Positions 17,185-25,312 of a stretch of 64,000 bases of DNA are shown piece by piece. The notes under the pieces are model-generated. The model had not been told where the DNA came from. It was given only the letters and a program-made list of their open reading frames with translations, and made no database searches. Position 1 is the stretch's first letter, and every line of letters begins with the position of its first letter. This DNA is from JANMZO01 sp963763135. GTDB lineage: Bacteria > Actinomycetota > Acidimicrobiia > Acidimicrobiales > JANYDT01. The DNA lies in the NCBI GenBank assembly GCA_963763135.1, contig CAVXNJ010000005.1, positions 62,001 to 126,000 on the forward strand, read 5' to 3'. The position numbers and the translations under genes were made by a program.

Positions 17185-19320
17185 TCAACTCTTGAACAGG
17201 AACTCGGCTTCGTCGGGGTCGACGAAGAGTTGAATCTCATCTTTCAGCTCGGGATGCTTCGACAGCTCCGGGTCGGTGCCGACGATCTCCGTCGCCACCC
17301 GCCGGGCTTCGATCACGAGCGCCTTGTCGCGTCGCAACGACGCGAGCTTCAGGTCGGTGCGGCCTTTCTGACGGGTGCCGAGGATCGTGCCTTCACCGCG
17401 AAGTTCGAGGTCGACTTCGGCCAACTCGAACCCGTCGGTCGATGCCTCGATCGCCTTCAACCGTTCTTCACCATCGGTCGTCGACGGATCACCCAACAGA
17501 TAGCAGAAGCTCTTCTGTGCCCCTCGACCGACGCGGCCGCGCAGCTGGTGCAGCTGGGCGATGCCGAAGCGGTCGGCGTCTTGGATCACCATCACGGTTG
17601 CGTTCGGGACGTCGACGCCGACTTCGATCACCGTTGTCGCCACCAGCACATCGAGCTTGCGGGCGCGAAAGTCGTTCATCGTCGATTCCTTAAGCGCGCT
17701 TGGCATCTGGCCATGCAACAGCCCCATCCGCAGACCATGCAGGTAGCCGCCGCTCAGTTCTTCGAGCGTCTCGATGGCCGACTTCGCCTGGATCTTCTCG
17801 GATTCATCGACCAGGGGACACACGACGTACGCCTGACGACCGGCCTCGACCTCCTCACGGACGTGCGTGTAACAGTTCGCCTCTTCCATCTCGCTTCGGG
17901 CCCAGTGCGTGACGATCGGGGTGCGGCCCGGGGGAAGCTCATCGAGGATCGTGGAGTCGAGGTCGCCGTAGACGGTCATGGCCGCGGTACGGGGAATCGG
18001 GGTGGCGGTCATGACCAACACGTCGGGATCACGCCCGTTGCCCTTCGCCTTCAACGCGCTGCGCTGCTCGACGCCGAAGCGGTGCTGCTCGTCGATCACC
18101 ACCATTCCGAGGTCGCCGAACGTGACGCCTTCGGAGATCAACGCATGGGTACCGATGCAGAGATCGATCGTGCCGGCCTGCAGCGCGGCGAACAGCTCGC
18201 GTCGCTCGGCCGCGGTCGTCTTGTTGGTCAGCAGCTTGACCGTGACGGGCCGCTGACCCATCAGGTTGCCCGGTTCGTCGACATGCAGGTCGGCTTTGGC
18301 CATCAGGTCGCGGATGCCGAAGTAGTGCTGCTCGGCGAGCACTTCAGTCGGAGCCATCAGCGCGGCCTGGTGACCGGCTTGGATCGCCATGAGCGCGGCG
18401 CTCACCGCAACGAGCGTCTTGCCCGCACCGACGTCGCCCTGCAGCAGACGGTGCATCGGTTGCGGCGACGCCATGTCGCGCCCGATCTCCGCGATGGCCC
18501 GCTTCTGCGCGCCCGTCAACGGAAACGGAAGGCTCGCATGAAAGGTCGTGACCATCGGGCCGTTGCCCGGGCCATCGGCCCCCTCGTGGACGATGCCCTG
18601 CGCATCCCGTTCGACCGCGCGCTTGCGCATCACCAGCACGAGCTGCAGACGCAACAACTCGTCGAACGCGAGTCGCTTACGGGCTGCATGCGCGGCGCCC
18701 ATCGACTCCGGATTGTGGACCTGCTGCATCGCCCACGTGCGGTGCACCAGATCGATCTCGTCGGCGAAGCGGGTCGGGAGAGGCTCGACGAACTCGCCGC
18801 TGCGCTCCAACGCCTCGTTGACCCAGTCGCCCAGTTCCCACGTGGTCAGGCCGGACTTCTCCGACTGCGGATACAGTGGCACGACCTTGCCGGTCTTCGA
18901 ACCCACGAGGTCGACGACCGGGCTCGTCATCTGCCTGCTGCCCTTGAACGAGTCGACTTTGCCGTAGAGCGCGACCTCGGTACCTACGGGCAGCTGCTTC
19001 GCCCGCCACGGTTGATTGAAGAACGACACTTTCAAGAAGCCGGATCCATCGGCAACGTCGATCTCGACAAGGCTGCGACCGTTGCGGGTGCGACGGACCT
19101 CGTTGCGTCGCACGGTAGCCAGCACGAGTTGCTCCTCGCCCATCTTGAGGTCGCGTATCGTGACCTGGGCGGTACGGTCGATGTAGCGCCGCGGATAGTG
19201 CGTGAGCAGGTCGAGGACGGTCTCGATCCCCATCTCCGACAAACCCTTGGTGCGCTTGTCACCGACGCGCTTCAGTTCGCTTACGGGAATCGCCGCAAGT
19301 TGTCGAAGTCGTCGGGCCAT
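17185..19320 (-). CDS. recG: ATP-dependent DNA helicase RecG
   Basis: 711 residues from the ATG at 19320 (MARRLRQLAAIP). RecG remodels stalled replication forks and branch-migrates Holliday junctions. The wedge (OB) domain comes first (YIDRTAQVTIRDLKMGE), then helicase motif I GDVGAGKT, motif II in the RecG form IDEQHRFG, motif III VMTATPIPRT, and the late motif QLRGRVGRG. Length is near the family norm. An in-frame start at 19374 would add 18 residues and is less likely. Confidence 0.95.
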   Translation of the reverse strand: MARRLRQLAAIPVSELKRVGDKRTKGLSEMGIETVLDLLTHYPRRYIDRTAQVTIRDLKMGEEQLVLATVRRNEVRRTRNGRSLVEIDVADGSGFLKVSFFNQPWRAKQLPVGTEVALYGKVDSFKGSRQMTSPVVDLVGSKTGKVVPLYPQSEKSGLTTWELGDWVNEALERSGEFVEPLPTRFADEIDLVHRTWAMQQVHNPESMGAAHAARKRLAFDELLRLQLVLVMRKRAVERDAQGIVHEGADGPGNGPMVTTFHASLPFPLTGAQKRAIAEIGRDMASPQPMHRLLQGDVGAGKTLVAVSAALMAIQAGHQAALMAPTEVLAEQHYFGIRDLMAKADLHVDEPGNLMGQRPVTVKLLTNKTTAAERRELFAALQAGTIDLCIGTHALISEGVTFGDLGMVVIDEQHRFGVEQRSALKAKGNGRDPDVLVMTATPIPRTAAMTVYGDLDSTILDELPPGRTPIVTHWARSEMEEANCYTHVREEVEAGRQAYVVCPLVDESEKIQAKSAIETLEELSGGYLHGLRMGLLHGQMPSALKESTMNDFRARKLDVLVATTVIEVGVDVPNATVMVIQDADRFGIAQLHQLRGRVGRGAQKSFCYLLGDPSTTDGEERLKAIEASTDGFELAEVDLELRGEGTILGTRQKGRTDLKLASLRRDKALVIEARRVATEIVGTDPELSKHPELKDEIQLFVDPDEAEFLFKS

Positions 19321-19406
19321 GGGCACCAAGCTACCGGCAGGATATGACAGCCCGCGAACCCCTCGGTTGCTCAAGTTGACCGAGTGGACCAGCCGATAAT
19401 CACCGA

Positions 19407-19865
19407 ATGATCACACGTGAAGACGACCGCGCTGCCGCGGAGCAGCCGCATCGGCGCAAACTGATCACCGAGGACCGCCGAGGCGACGATCGGCGCCAGG
19501 GCGTTCGGGGCCGTCGGGAAGAAGACCGCAAGCCCGACCTCGATGCCCGAAACCTGGGTTTAACTGGCGCCATATTTGGGCTCGCCTCGGTGCTCTTCGC
19601 TCTCGTCGCGTTTCTCCGAGCGCCCATGCAGTACAGCGCCAGCCCGGATTGCCCGGCCGACGGGTTCAGCGGCCAGGTTCAGGCTCACCGGGGGTTGAGT
19701 GTGCTGTGGCTCGTCGTGATGATCCTATGTGCACTTTCGATTGGAGTTCCGGTGACGGGACGAAAGCCCCGCGTCATTCCCCTGTTCTGCGGCCTCAGCG
19801 TCGGCTTGCTGGTCGGCGCGATCCTCCGGGTCGACACGTGGATGGTCGGCTTCTGCTTCGCCTGA
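19407..19865 (+). CDS. Membrane protein with charged N-terminal head
   Basis: 152 residues. The first 45 are highly charged (RRGDDRRQGVRGRREEDRK), followed by about three hydrophobic helices (IFGLASVLFALVAFL; LSVLWLVVMILCALSI; VIPLFCGLSVGLLVG). No family recognised and no informative neighbours; it is divergent from recG. Confidence 0.6.
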   Translation: MITREDDRAAAEQPHRRKLITEDRRGDDRRQGVRGRREEDRKPDLDARNLGLTGAIFGLASVLFALVAFLRAPMQYSASPDCPADGFSGQVQAHRGLSVLWLVVMILCALSIGVPVTGRKPRVIPLFCGLSVGLLVGAILRVDTWMVGFCFA

Positions 19866-19890
19866 GATGACCCGAAGGCTCGGGCTCAGG
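19861..19890. terminator. Hairpin at the junction of convergent genes
   Basis: CCTGAG ... CCCGA aggc TCGGG ... CTCAGG forms an interrupted 11-bp stem covering the stop codons of the membrane-protein gene and the MocR gene. Shared terminator is the likely role. Confidence 0.5.
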
Positions 19891-21220
19891 TCTCGGCGAG
19901 AACTCCAACCAGGGAGTCAACGACTCTCGTCAACACCTCAACGGGTGGAGTGAACGGAATCCGCAGGTAGCGATCGAAGGACCTACTGGCGCTGAACATC
20001 GGGCCAGGCGCGACCAGCACGCCTCGCTCCGCCAGCCGCCGTGCGACCGATGTGGCAATCGGTCGGCCGAGATCCACCCAGCACACCAATCCACCGGAAG
20101 GCCGGGCGACCGCAATACCACCGGCCCGGAGGGAATCCACGAGGTGGTCACGCTGGATCCTCAATCGGTTAATACGTGCACCTACTATTCCGTCGATGTC
20201 ATCCCAGAGGGCCAGGGCGATCAACTGGTCAAACACCGGGACCGGCTGGGCATCGGAAAACCGAACGAACTCCGCCTTGCGCTCCGAGGGCACGCGCATC
20301 CATCCGATCCTCAGCCCGCTCCACACCGTTTTACTAAGTCCACCTATCGTCACGGCAGACGTGAGGTAAGCCGCCAGGTGAGGCGGTCGCTGCGACCGTC
20401 CACTGTCGATGTGCAGCTCCCGCAGAGTCTCGTCGATGACCACCGTGCCCAGACGTCTCCCACGCGATGCGAGCGTCTTGCGTTCACGATCGCCCACCAA
20501 CTCTCCGGTCGGGTTGTGGAAGTCCGGAACGAGATAGCTCACGCCGATGTCCGCTCGGAGGAGCGCATCGAGTCGATCGAAGTCCCACGATGACGCGCGG
20601 GGCCACGCGATGAGGCGACGCTTGCGGGCGACCATGATCTGGCGCGCCCGGTGATACGTCGGATCTTCAACGAGCACCGAACCGCGTACGCTCCCGAGTA
20701 CCGCCTCCAGCGCCCCGATCGCCCCGTTGGTGATCATGATCTGTTCGGTCGTGGTCCGCAACCCGGTCTCGGTGAAGCGTTGAGCCACCCGTTCTCGCAG
20801 TTCACCCAATCCGAACGGCTGGCGACCATCGCCGATCAGATGGGGCGTCAATTGCGTGCGCGCCGCTTCGACGGCCCGGTTCACCTCGTCTGCTGGCGCC
20901 GCGATTCGAGCGCCGACGATGTCGATCACATCGGCCGAGGCTCCCAACGCCGACGGGGCCAGCGAGTACTCGGCCGTCGAATCGGGCAGCGTCGCGATGG
21001 CCCGGGCGCGGTCGAACCGGTCGACCCATCCACCCGCAGCCAGGATCTCCATGGCCAGTCCAACGGTGGTCCGACTCGTCCTGGCCGCCGTCGCCAGATC
21101 GCGCTCGGACGGAAGTGGAGTACCCGGGGTCAGATTGCCACCGGCAATCTCTTCGCGGATCTCAGCAGCGAGACGTTCAGCGAGTTGGCCCGGACGGAGG
21201 CGCCACGTTTCACGAATCAC
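19886..21220 (-). CDS. MocR-type GntR/aminotransferase regulator
   Basis: 444 residues from the GTG at 21220. The first 75 residues are a GntR winged helix (LAERLAAEIREEIAGGNL; PLPSERDLATAARTSRTTV). The rest is a fold-type I aminotransferase domain, with the PLP-binding Lys in IGGLSKTVWSGLRIGWMR and DPTYHRAR earlier. MocR regulators use PLP or an amino-acid-like effector to control a neighbouring gene. A perfect 12-6-12 inverted repeat lies just upstream, between this gene and the divergent DJ-1/PfpI gene, its likely target. Confidence 0.85.
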   Translation of the reverse strand: MIRETWRLRPGQLAERLAAEIREEIAGGNLTPGTPLPSERDLATAARTSRTTVGLAMEILAAGGWVDRFDRARAIATLPDSTAEYSLAPSALGASADVIDIVGARIAAPADEVNRAVEAARTQLTPHLIGDGRQPFGLGELRERVAQRFTETGLRTTTEQIMITNGAIGALEAVLGSVRGSVLVEDPTYHRARQIMVARKRRLIAWPRASSWDFDRLDALLRADIGVSYLVPDFHNPTGELVGDRERKTLASRGRRLGTVVIDETLRELHIDSGRSQRPPHLAAYLTSAVTIGGLSKTVWSGLRIGWMRVPSERKAEFVRFSDAQPVPVFDQLIALALWDDIDGIVGARINRLRIQRDHLVDSLRAGGIAVARPSGGLVCWVDLGRPIATSVARRLAERGVLVAPGPMFSASRSFDRYLRIPFTPPVEVLTRVVDSLVGVLAET

Positions 21221-21232
21221 GCCAGAAAGCGT

Positions 21233-21262
21233 ACTAGACCAGTTACCTCCAACTGGTCTAGT
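21233..21262. promoter_or_regulatory. Perfect inverted repeat, probable MocR operator
   Basis: ACTAGACCAGTT, six bases, then AACTGGTCTAGT: twelve matched bases per arm with no mismatch. It lies 12 bp upstream of the MocR GTG and 31 bp upstream of the DJ-1/PfpI ATG, where a bound regulator could control both genes. Confidence 0.75.
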
Positions 21263-21293
21263 CGCAAGGATGACACGCCCGTAGGGTTTCCCT

Positions 21294-21896
21294 ATGCGAA
21301 TCGACCTTGTCACCTTCGACGGATTCACCGACATCGATGTCGTGCTCCCCTGGGATCTCTTCCACCGGGTACGCGAACCGGGATGGGCGGTGAGGTTGGT
21401 CGGCACGGAGTCGTCGCACCGTTCGTCGACTGGTTTGGACCTTCAGATGCACGGCAGCATCGATGAGCTGTCCAGCGCTGATGTGGTGCTCTTCGCGAGC
21501 GGGCAGACCACCCGTCACCTCATGGCCGACCACGACTATCTGCGTCGGGTGGCGCTCGATCCGTCCCGCCAGCTGATTGGATCGATGTGCTCCGGGGCGT
21601 TGATTCTGGCGGCCCTCGGGTTGCTGCAGGGCGGGGAGGCCACCACCTATCCGACCGCAAGGGTGGAACTCGAAGCCTTCGGCGTGACGGTTGTGGAAAA
21701 GCCGTTCGTGGCCAACGGCAACGTTGCGACCGCCGCCGGCTGTCTGGCGGCTCAACAGCTTTGCGGCTGGGTGGTCGAACGCCTCCTGAACCGCGAACGC
21801 AGCGAATCGATGCTCCGCTCTATACAACCCGTCGGGGCCGGATTGGGTTTCGCCGATGCCGACTCGGTATCTCGCGCCTACGCCCCCGCCCGCTGA
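21294..21896 (+). CDS. DJ-1/PfpI family (isonitrile-hydratase-like) protein
   Basis: 200 residues. A flavodoxin-like DJ-1/PfpI domain: DLVTFDGFTDIDVVLPWDLF at the start, and the nucleophile elbow GSMCSGALILAALGLL with the reactive Cys near residue 100. VLFASGQTT and the later GNVATAAGCLA fit the isonitrile-hydratase and AraC-associated amidase branch. The reaction is unknown. Divergent from the MocR gene, which probably regulates it. Confidence 0.8.
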   Translation: MRIDLVTFDGFTDIDVVLPWDLFHRVREPGWAVRLVGTESSHRSSTGLDLQMHGSIDELSSADVVLFASGQTTRHLMADHDYLRRVALDPSRQLIGSMCSGALILAALGLLQGGEATTYPTARVELEAFGVTVVEKPFVANGNVATAAGCLAAQQLCGWVVERLLNRERSESMLRSIQPVGAGLGFADADSVSRAYAPAR

Positions 21897-21940
21897 ACTT
21901 TTCGCCATAGCCAGCCGCCTCAGCCTGCTCCGCAGGCAGT

Positions 21941-21979
21941 GGACACAAGACGGTGGACACCAGAAGTTGGACACCGGTG
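21941..21979. repeat. Three GGACAC direct repeats
   Basis: GTGGACAC, GTGGACAC and TTGGACAC occur about 14 bases apart in the 190-bp space before the sugar dehydratase gene. Possibly regulatory; nothing more can be said. Confidence 0.4.
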
Positions 21980-22051
21980 ACCACAATCACTCGGGACCCA
22001 CCCAACAATTGGGAGCAGTCCGGCCCTAGCCAATCTTGCAACCGCAAACTA

Positions 22052-22069
22052 TACTCTTACGTAACGGTA
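22052..22069. promoter_or_regulatory. TTACGTAA dyad, copy A
   Basis: TACTCTTACGTAACGGTA, a near-perfect 18-bp dyad 19 bp upstream of the GTG of the epimerase gene. TATACT overlapping its left edge (22050-22055) could be a -10 box. It matches copies B and C; see the findings. Confidence 0.6.
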
Positions 22070-22088
22070 GTTTCTGAGAGGAGTCGCG

Positions 22089-23072
22089 GTGGACATCAAG
22101 TTCTGGGATGGCAAGAGAGTGTTTGTCGCCGGCGCAACGGGATTTCTCGGCGGATGGCTGATCGACCGGCTGATTTCGTCGGGAGCCCAAGTGGTGTCGC
22201 TCGTGCGCACGAAGAACCCCCAGTCACAGTTCTTCCTCCGCTCGCTCGACAACCTGACTACCGTCGAATACGGCGACGTGACCGATCAGGCGTTCGTGAA
22301 TGACATCTTCGAGCGTCATGAGATCGAGGTGTTCTTTCACACTGCGGCGCTCTCCGACGTGAACCGGGCACTGACCGAGCCACTCGAATGCTTCACGGCC
22401 GCTGCGCTCAGCACATGGCAGATCCTCGATTTCATTCGGCGCGATCACCCCGACTGCATATCCGTCGTCTCTTCAACGGACAAAGTCTACGGCCGGCAGC
22501 CACTTCCCTACCGGGAAACGTCACCACTATTGCCCCTACATCCATACGAAACAGCGAAGGCCTCGCAGGATCTCTGTGCGCAGACTTTCGGAAAGGTCTT
22601 CGGATCACACGTCGGCATAACTCGATGCGGAAACTACTTTGGTGGCTATGACTTCAACTTTGAGCGCCTGGTACCCGGAGTTGTCCGCAGCATCACCCGC
22701 AACGAGGCACCATCGTTACGCTCAAATGGTCGTTTTACCCGTGATTTCTTGTATATCGAGGACGCCGTAGAAGTCCAACTGCTACTCGCTGAACAGTTGG
22801 CCAAGAATCCCGTCCTGTACGGAGAAGCCTTCAACTTCTCCTACGGCGAACGCATCGAAGTTGTCGATATCATTCGCAAAATTTGCGAGATAATGGGGAC
22901 TCGGCTGGAGCCCATTTTGGGCGACAGCGCCGGCTCAGAGATCCCGCACATGCAGCTCAATTCCGAAAAGGCTCGAGATCTACTCGGTTGGAAGCCTTCG
23001 ATTGGATTCGCTGCGGGTTTGGAGAGAACGGTCGAATGGTATACCGACTATTTTCGGGGCCAGAAGCGCTGA
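22089..23072 (+). CDS. NAD-dependent sugar epimerase/dehydratase (extended SDR)
   Basis: 327 residues from a GTG with a strong Shine-Dalgarno (GAGAGGAG). Extended SDR: Rossmann motif VAGATGFLGGWL, catalytic SSTDKVYG, and YETAK as Y-x3-K. The overall pattern is closest to CDP-glucose or GDP-mannose 4,6-dehydratases (HTAALSDVNRALTEPLE; TRCGNYFGGYD). It probably makes a modified nucleotide sugar. It heads the lower-GC sugar/export cluster and has a TTACGTAA dyad in its promoter. Confidence 0.85.
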   Translation: MDIKFWDGKRVFVAGATGFLGGWLIDRLISSGAQVVSLVRTKNPQSQFFLRSLDNLTTVEYGDVTDQAFVNDIFERHEIEVFFHTAALSDVNRALTEPLECFTAAALSTWQILDFIRRDHPDCISVVSSTDKVYGRQPLPYRETSPLLPLHPYETAKASQDLCAQTFGKVFGSHVGITRCGNYFGGYDFNFERLVPGVVRSITRNEAPSLRSNGRFTRDFLYIEDAVEVQLLLAEQLAKNPVLYGEAFNFSYGERIEVVDIIRKICEIMGTRLEPILGDSAGSEIPHMQLNSEKARDLLGWKPSIGFAAGLERTVEWYTDYFRGQKR

Positions 23073-23131
23073 GGAGAAGCGTTCGTTGTCGCCAAGGGCG
23101 ACAGCGTCAACGACCGGTCGATCTCCGGGTC

Positions 23132-24427
23132 TCAGTTTCCCGGCCAACGCGCATCCTGCTCGGTGCGCAATTGATCGCAGAGCCTCCCGGCCGGGAATTC
23201 CACATCGGCGCAGGTAAGGACTTCATCCTTGAGCACATCCCGACGCAGGCGGCACCCTTCCGCCAGCCCGATCGGAAGCAACCCCTCGCGCCGAGCGATT
23301 GGATAGTTCTCGGCCTGTCCGTAGACGTGGTATCCGCCTAGCCCGTCCAGAACCGTTCCCACCGAAAGATCAGCCTTGGCGAGGGTTATCACCTCGACAA
23401 GCGGGCCATCTATGGGCTGCAGGACCGCGTCGCCAAAGAGAACCGCTCTCGCGACAGACGTCGGAACCTCGAAATGGCACAGGTGGTACGGCGTGTAGAA
23501 GGAGTACAGCGGCCCCGGACCGAGTTTGTAGAGGTCCAGGTAATGCCGCTGGTTCGGGTCATCGTGGGTGGCGAGGACAAACACCCCGGGGCCCGGCTTG
23601 ATATTGAACCCGACAACGTAGTCGACAACCCCGCCATGGTTCCGTAACTCATCGACGTCGTAGTGGGTGGTCAATTCATCTATATGACCTTCAAACGGAG
23701 CGCCGAGCATTCCACGACGGGCAACTCTCATTCCGGTGGCATTAGCTACAATCGCCTGCTCGAACGATATTTTTGTACCATCAGCGAAGCTGGTGACCAT
23801 AGCGGGATTCTGCTTCCACCGTTCGGCAAATCCCGCCTGAGTCGTGGGGTTGCGATACGGATCCTGCAGCCCTTTGATGTTCCCGCAAACCAACGGAGTC
23901 AGGCCGATTCCCGTCACAAAGCGAAAGAGATTCATCTCAACGCCGGGTTGATCACCATCGCATCCGCTGAGTATTACTCCAGCCTTTTCGGCGTACGTCT
24001 TAAGAATCGGACCGAGAGTCCCATCGAGCTCGGCATTCATCAAAATGACGTGCTTGTGGCCGGCAATCGCAGCCGTCACCACCCGGGCACCGTATTCGAC
24101 GGCTCCGGTGGCCTCGACGATCGCGTCGATTTGCCCTGAGCGGCAGATGAGATCAGGGTCGTCAGTCACCGCCCCTATCCCCGACGAAATCGCTTGCTCC
24201 AGCTCCTCATCGGTCGAGACCATCACCGATGGCACCCCGGACTTCGCAAACAACGCTGCCGCTCGACTGGGCGTGCGGTTTACGATCGCCGCGACCCGCA
24301 TCCCCGGCGTCGAGTTCACGATCTGGTTGGTAAGGCCGTCGGCCATCGACCCGGCGCCGACAATCGCAACCTGGATCGGACGGCATTCGAGTTCTCGCCG
24401 TTTCAGTGCAGTGTCGACTATGAACAT
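23132..24427 (-). CDS. SAF-domain NAD(P)-dependent oxidoreductase (homoserine dehydrogenase-like)
   Basis: 431 residues from an ATG with a good Shine-Dalgarno (AAGGAGGGCC). N-terminal Rossmann domain (VAIVGAGSMADGL), middle homoserine-dehydrogenase-like domain (LSGCDGDQPG; HYDVDEL), C-terminal SAF domain (VITLAKADLSVGTVLDGLGGY). Proteins of this build occur in surface-sugar and natural-product clusters beside epimerases. Convergent with the epimerase gene; a TTACGTAA dyad lies about 118 bp upstream of its start. Confidence 0.75.
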   Translation of the reverse strand: MFIVDTALKRRELECRPIQVAIVGAGSMADGLTNQIVNSTPGMRVAAIVNRTPSRAAALFAKSGVPSVMVSTDEELEQAISSGIGAVTDDPDLICRSGQIDAIVEATGAVEYGARVVTAAIAGHKHVILMNAELDGTLGPILKTYAEKAGVILSGCDGDQPGVEMNLFRFVTGIGLTPLVCGNIKGLQDPYRNPTTQAGFAERWKQNPAMVTSFADGTKISFEQAIVANATGMRVARRGMLGAPFEGHIDELTTHYDVDELRNHGGVVDYVVGFNIKPGPGVFVLATHDDPNQRHYLDLYKLGPGPLYSFYTPYHLCHFEVPTSVARAVLFGDAVLQPIDGPLVEVITLAKADLSVGTVLDGLGGYHVYGQAENYPIARREGLLPIGLAEGCRLRRDVLKDEVLTCADVEFPAGRLCDQLRTEQDARWPGN

Positions 24428-24544
24428 GCGAGGCCCTCCTTACGAGCGGCGTAGGACCGGCGGTTCACGCCTGAAGCCTCAAAGCCCGCCCGGGAGGATG
24501 AGCGACGCACTCCAGAACCATCCGGGTTTCTCATCGCGCAAGCC

Positions 24545-24562
24545 TACACTTACGTAAACGTT
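24545..24562. promoter_or_regulatory. TTACGTAA dyad, copy B
   Basis: TACACTTACGTAAACGTT, upstream of the SAF oxidoreductase (minus strand, start 24427) and 72 bp beyond the 3' end of the MerR gene. Core and left arm match copies A and C. Confidence 0.6.
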
Positions 24563-24633
24563 GGGTACCGTAGTGGCCGGCCGCCTCACGACGGGCCGGT
24601 GGTTCGTTGACCGACCGGTGGCCGCTGGACTGA

Positions 24634-25071
24634 CTAATCGACGTCTTCGCGCACTTCGCTAGAAAGTTGCTCTGAGAAACGCTCGGCGATCGTCAGCTGC
24701 TCCTGCAGCGACCGAACCTTCGCCTCCGCCAGGGAGGAGAACATCCTTCGACGCTCGGCCAGGTCTCGTCGGGACTCCGGGTCCAATGTCCCGGACGCCA
24801 ACGCCGCCCGGGTCTCGATCAATGCGCGCATTTCTTCGACGGAGAATCCGAGCGGCTTCATCTGCATGATCAGTCGGAATCGGTCCACGCAGTCGTTGTC
24901 GTAGAGACGGAACCCGCCGTCAGTACGCGCCACGGGAACGACCAATCCCTCTTCCTCGTAAAACCGGACGGTACGCAAGGACAGGCCGACTATCTCAGCC
25001 ACTTGTCCGATTCTGAGCAATCCACGGGTGGCGGCGTTCCTCGCAAGGACTTCTCGGTCTTCCGTCGTCAT
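24634..25071 (-). CDS. MerR-family transcriptional regulator
   Basis: 145 residues from the ATG at 25071 (GGAA upstream). Helix-turn-helix and wing: LRIGQVAEIVGLSLRTVRFYEEEGLV, then DGGFRLYDNDCVDRFRLI, then FSVEEMRALIE. It ends in a coiled-coil dimer helix (LAEAKVRSLQEQLTIAERF). No effector domain and no Cys cluster, so metal sensing is unlikely. Three matching 18-bp dyads around the cluster, one upstream of this gene, are its probable operators, making it the likely local and self regulator. Confidence 0.85.
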   Translation of the reverse strand: MTTEDREVLARNAATRGLLRIGQVAEIVGLSLRTVRFYEEEGLVVPVARTDGGFRLYDNDCVDRFRLIMQMKPLGFSVEEMRALIETRAALASGTLDPESRRDLAERRRMFSSLAEAKVRSLQEQLTIAERFSEQLSSEVREDVD

Positions 25072-25168
25072 GTGAGTTCCAGCCACCCCGTCGTTTCCAT
25101 CGCGAATCGCGTTGCGAGTGTATCTGACGACCACCGATCTTCATCACTGGACACACACAAGGTAGACA

Positions 25169-25186
25169 TACCCTTACGTAACTGTT
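25169..25186. promoter_or_regulatory. TTACGTAA dyad, copy C
   Basis: TACCCTTACGTAACTGTT in the divergent space between the MerR gene (start 25071, minus) and the methyltransferase (start 25313). It could serve autoregulation and the methyltransferase promoter. Confidence 0.6.
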
Positions 25187-25237
25187 AAGTTGAGTGCTAA
25201 GAACCCGTTAAGATTGCCGCTAAGAACTCGTTAAGAT
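25184..25237. promoter_or_regulatory. Five helically phased G(T/C)TAAG boxes
   Basis: GTTAAG or GCTAAG starts at 25184, 25196, 25207, 25219 and 25230, alternating 12- and 11-bp spacing. Within it a 19-bp direct repeat recurs with a 23-bp period. Such phasing is typical of tandem sites for winged-helix response regulators. It overlaps the right edge of dyad C, so two regulators may act here. Confidence 0.6.
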
Positions 25238-25312
25238 CGACAACCCGACCTAGTACCCGCACGACATCGCACGAAGTCCGCGGGTACGACAACGGCAAAG
25301 GACCGAGGACAG

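Noticed and set aside
17140..19347. 735-residue plus-strand frame opposite recG
   Set aside because: recG on the minus strand has every helicase motif in order; the plus-strand frame is its mirror and has no domain.
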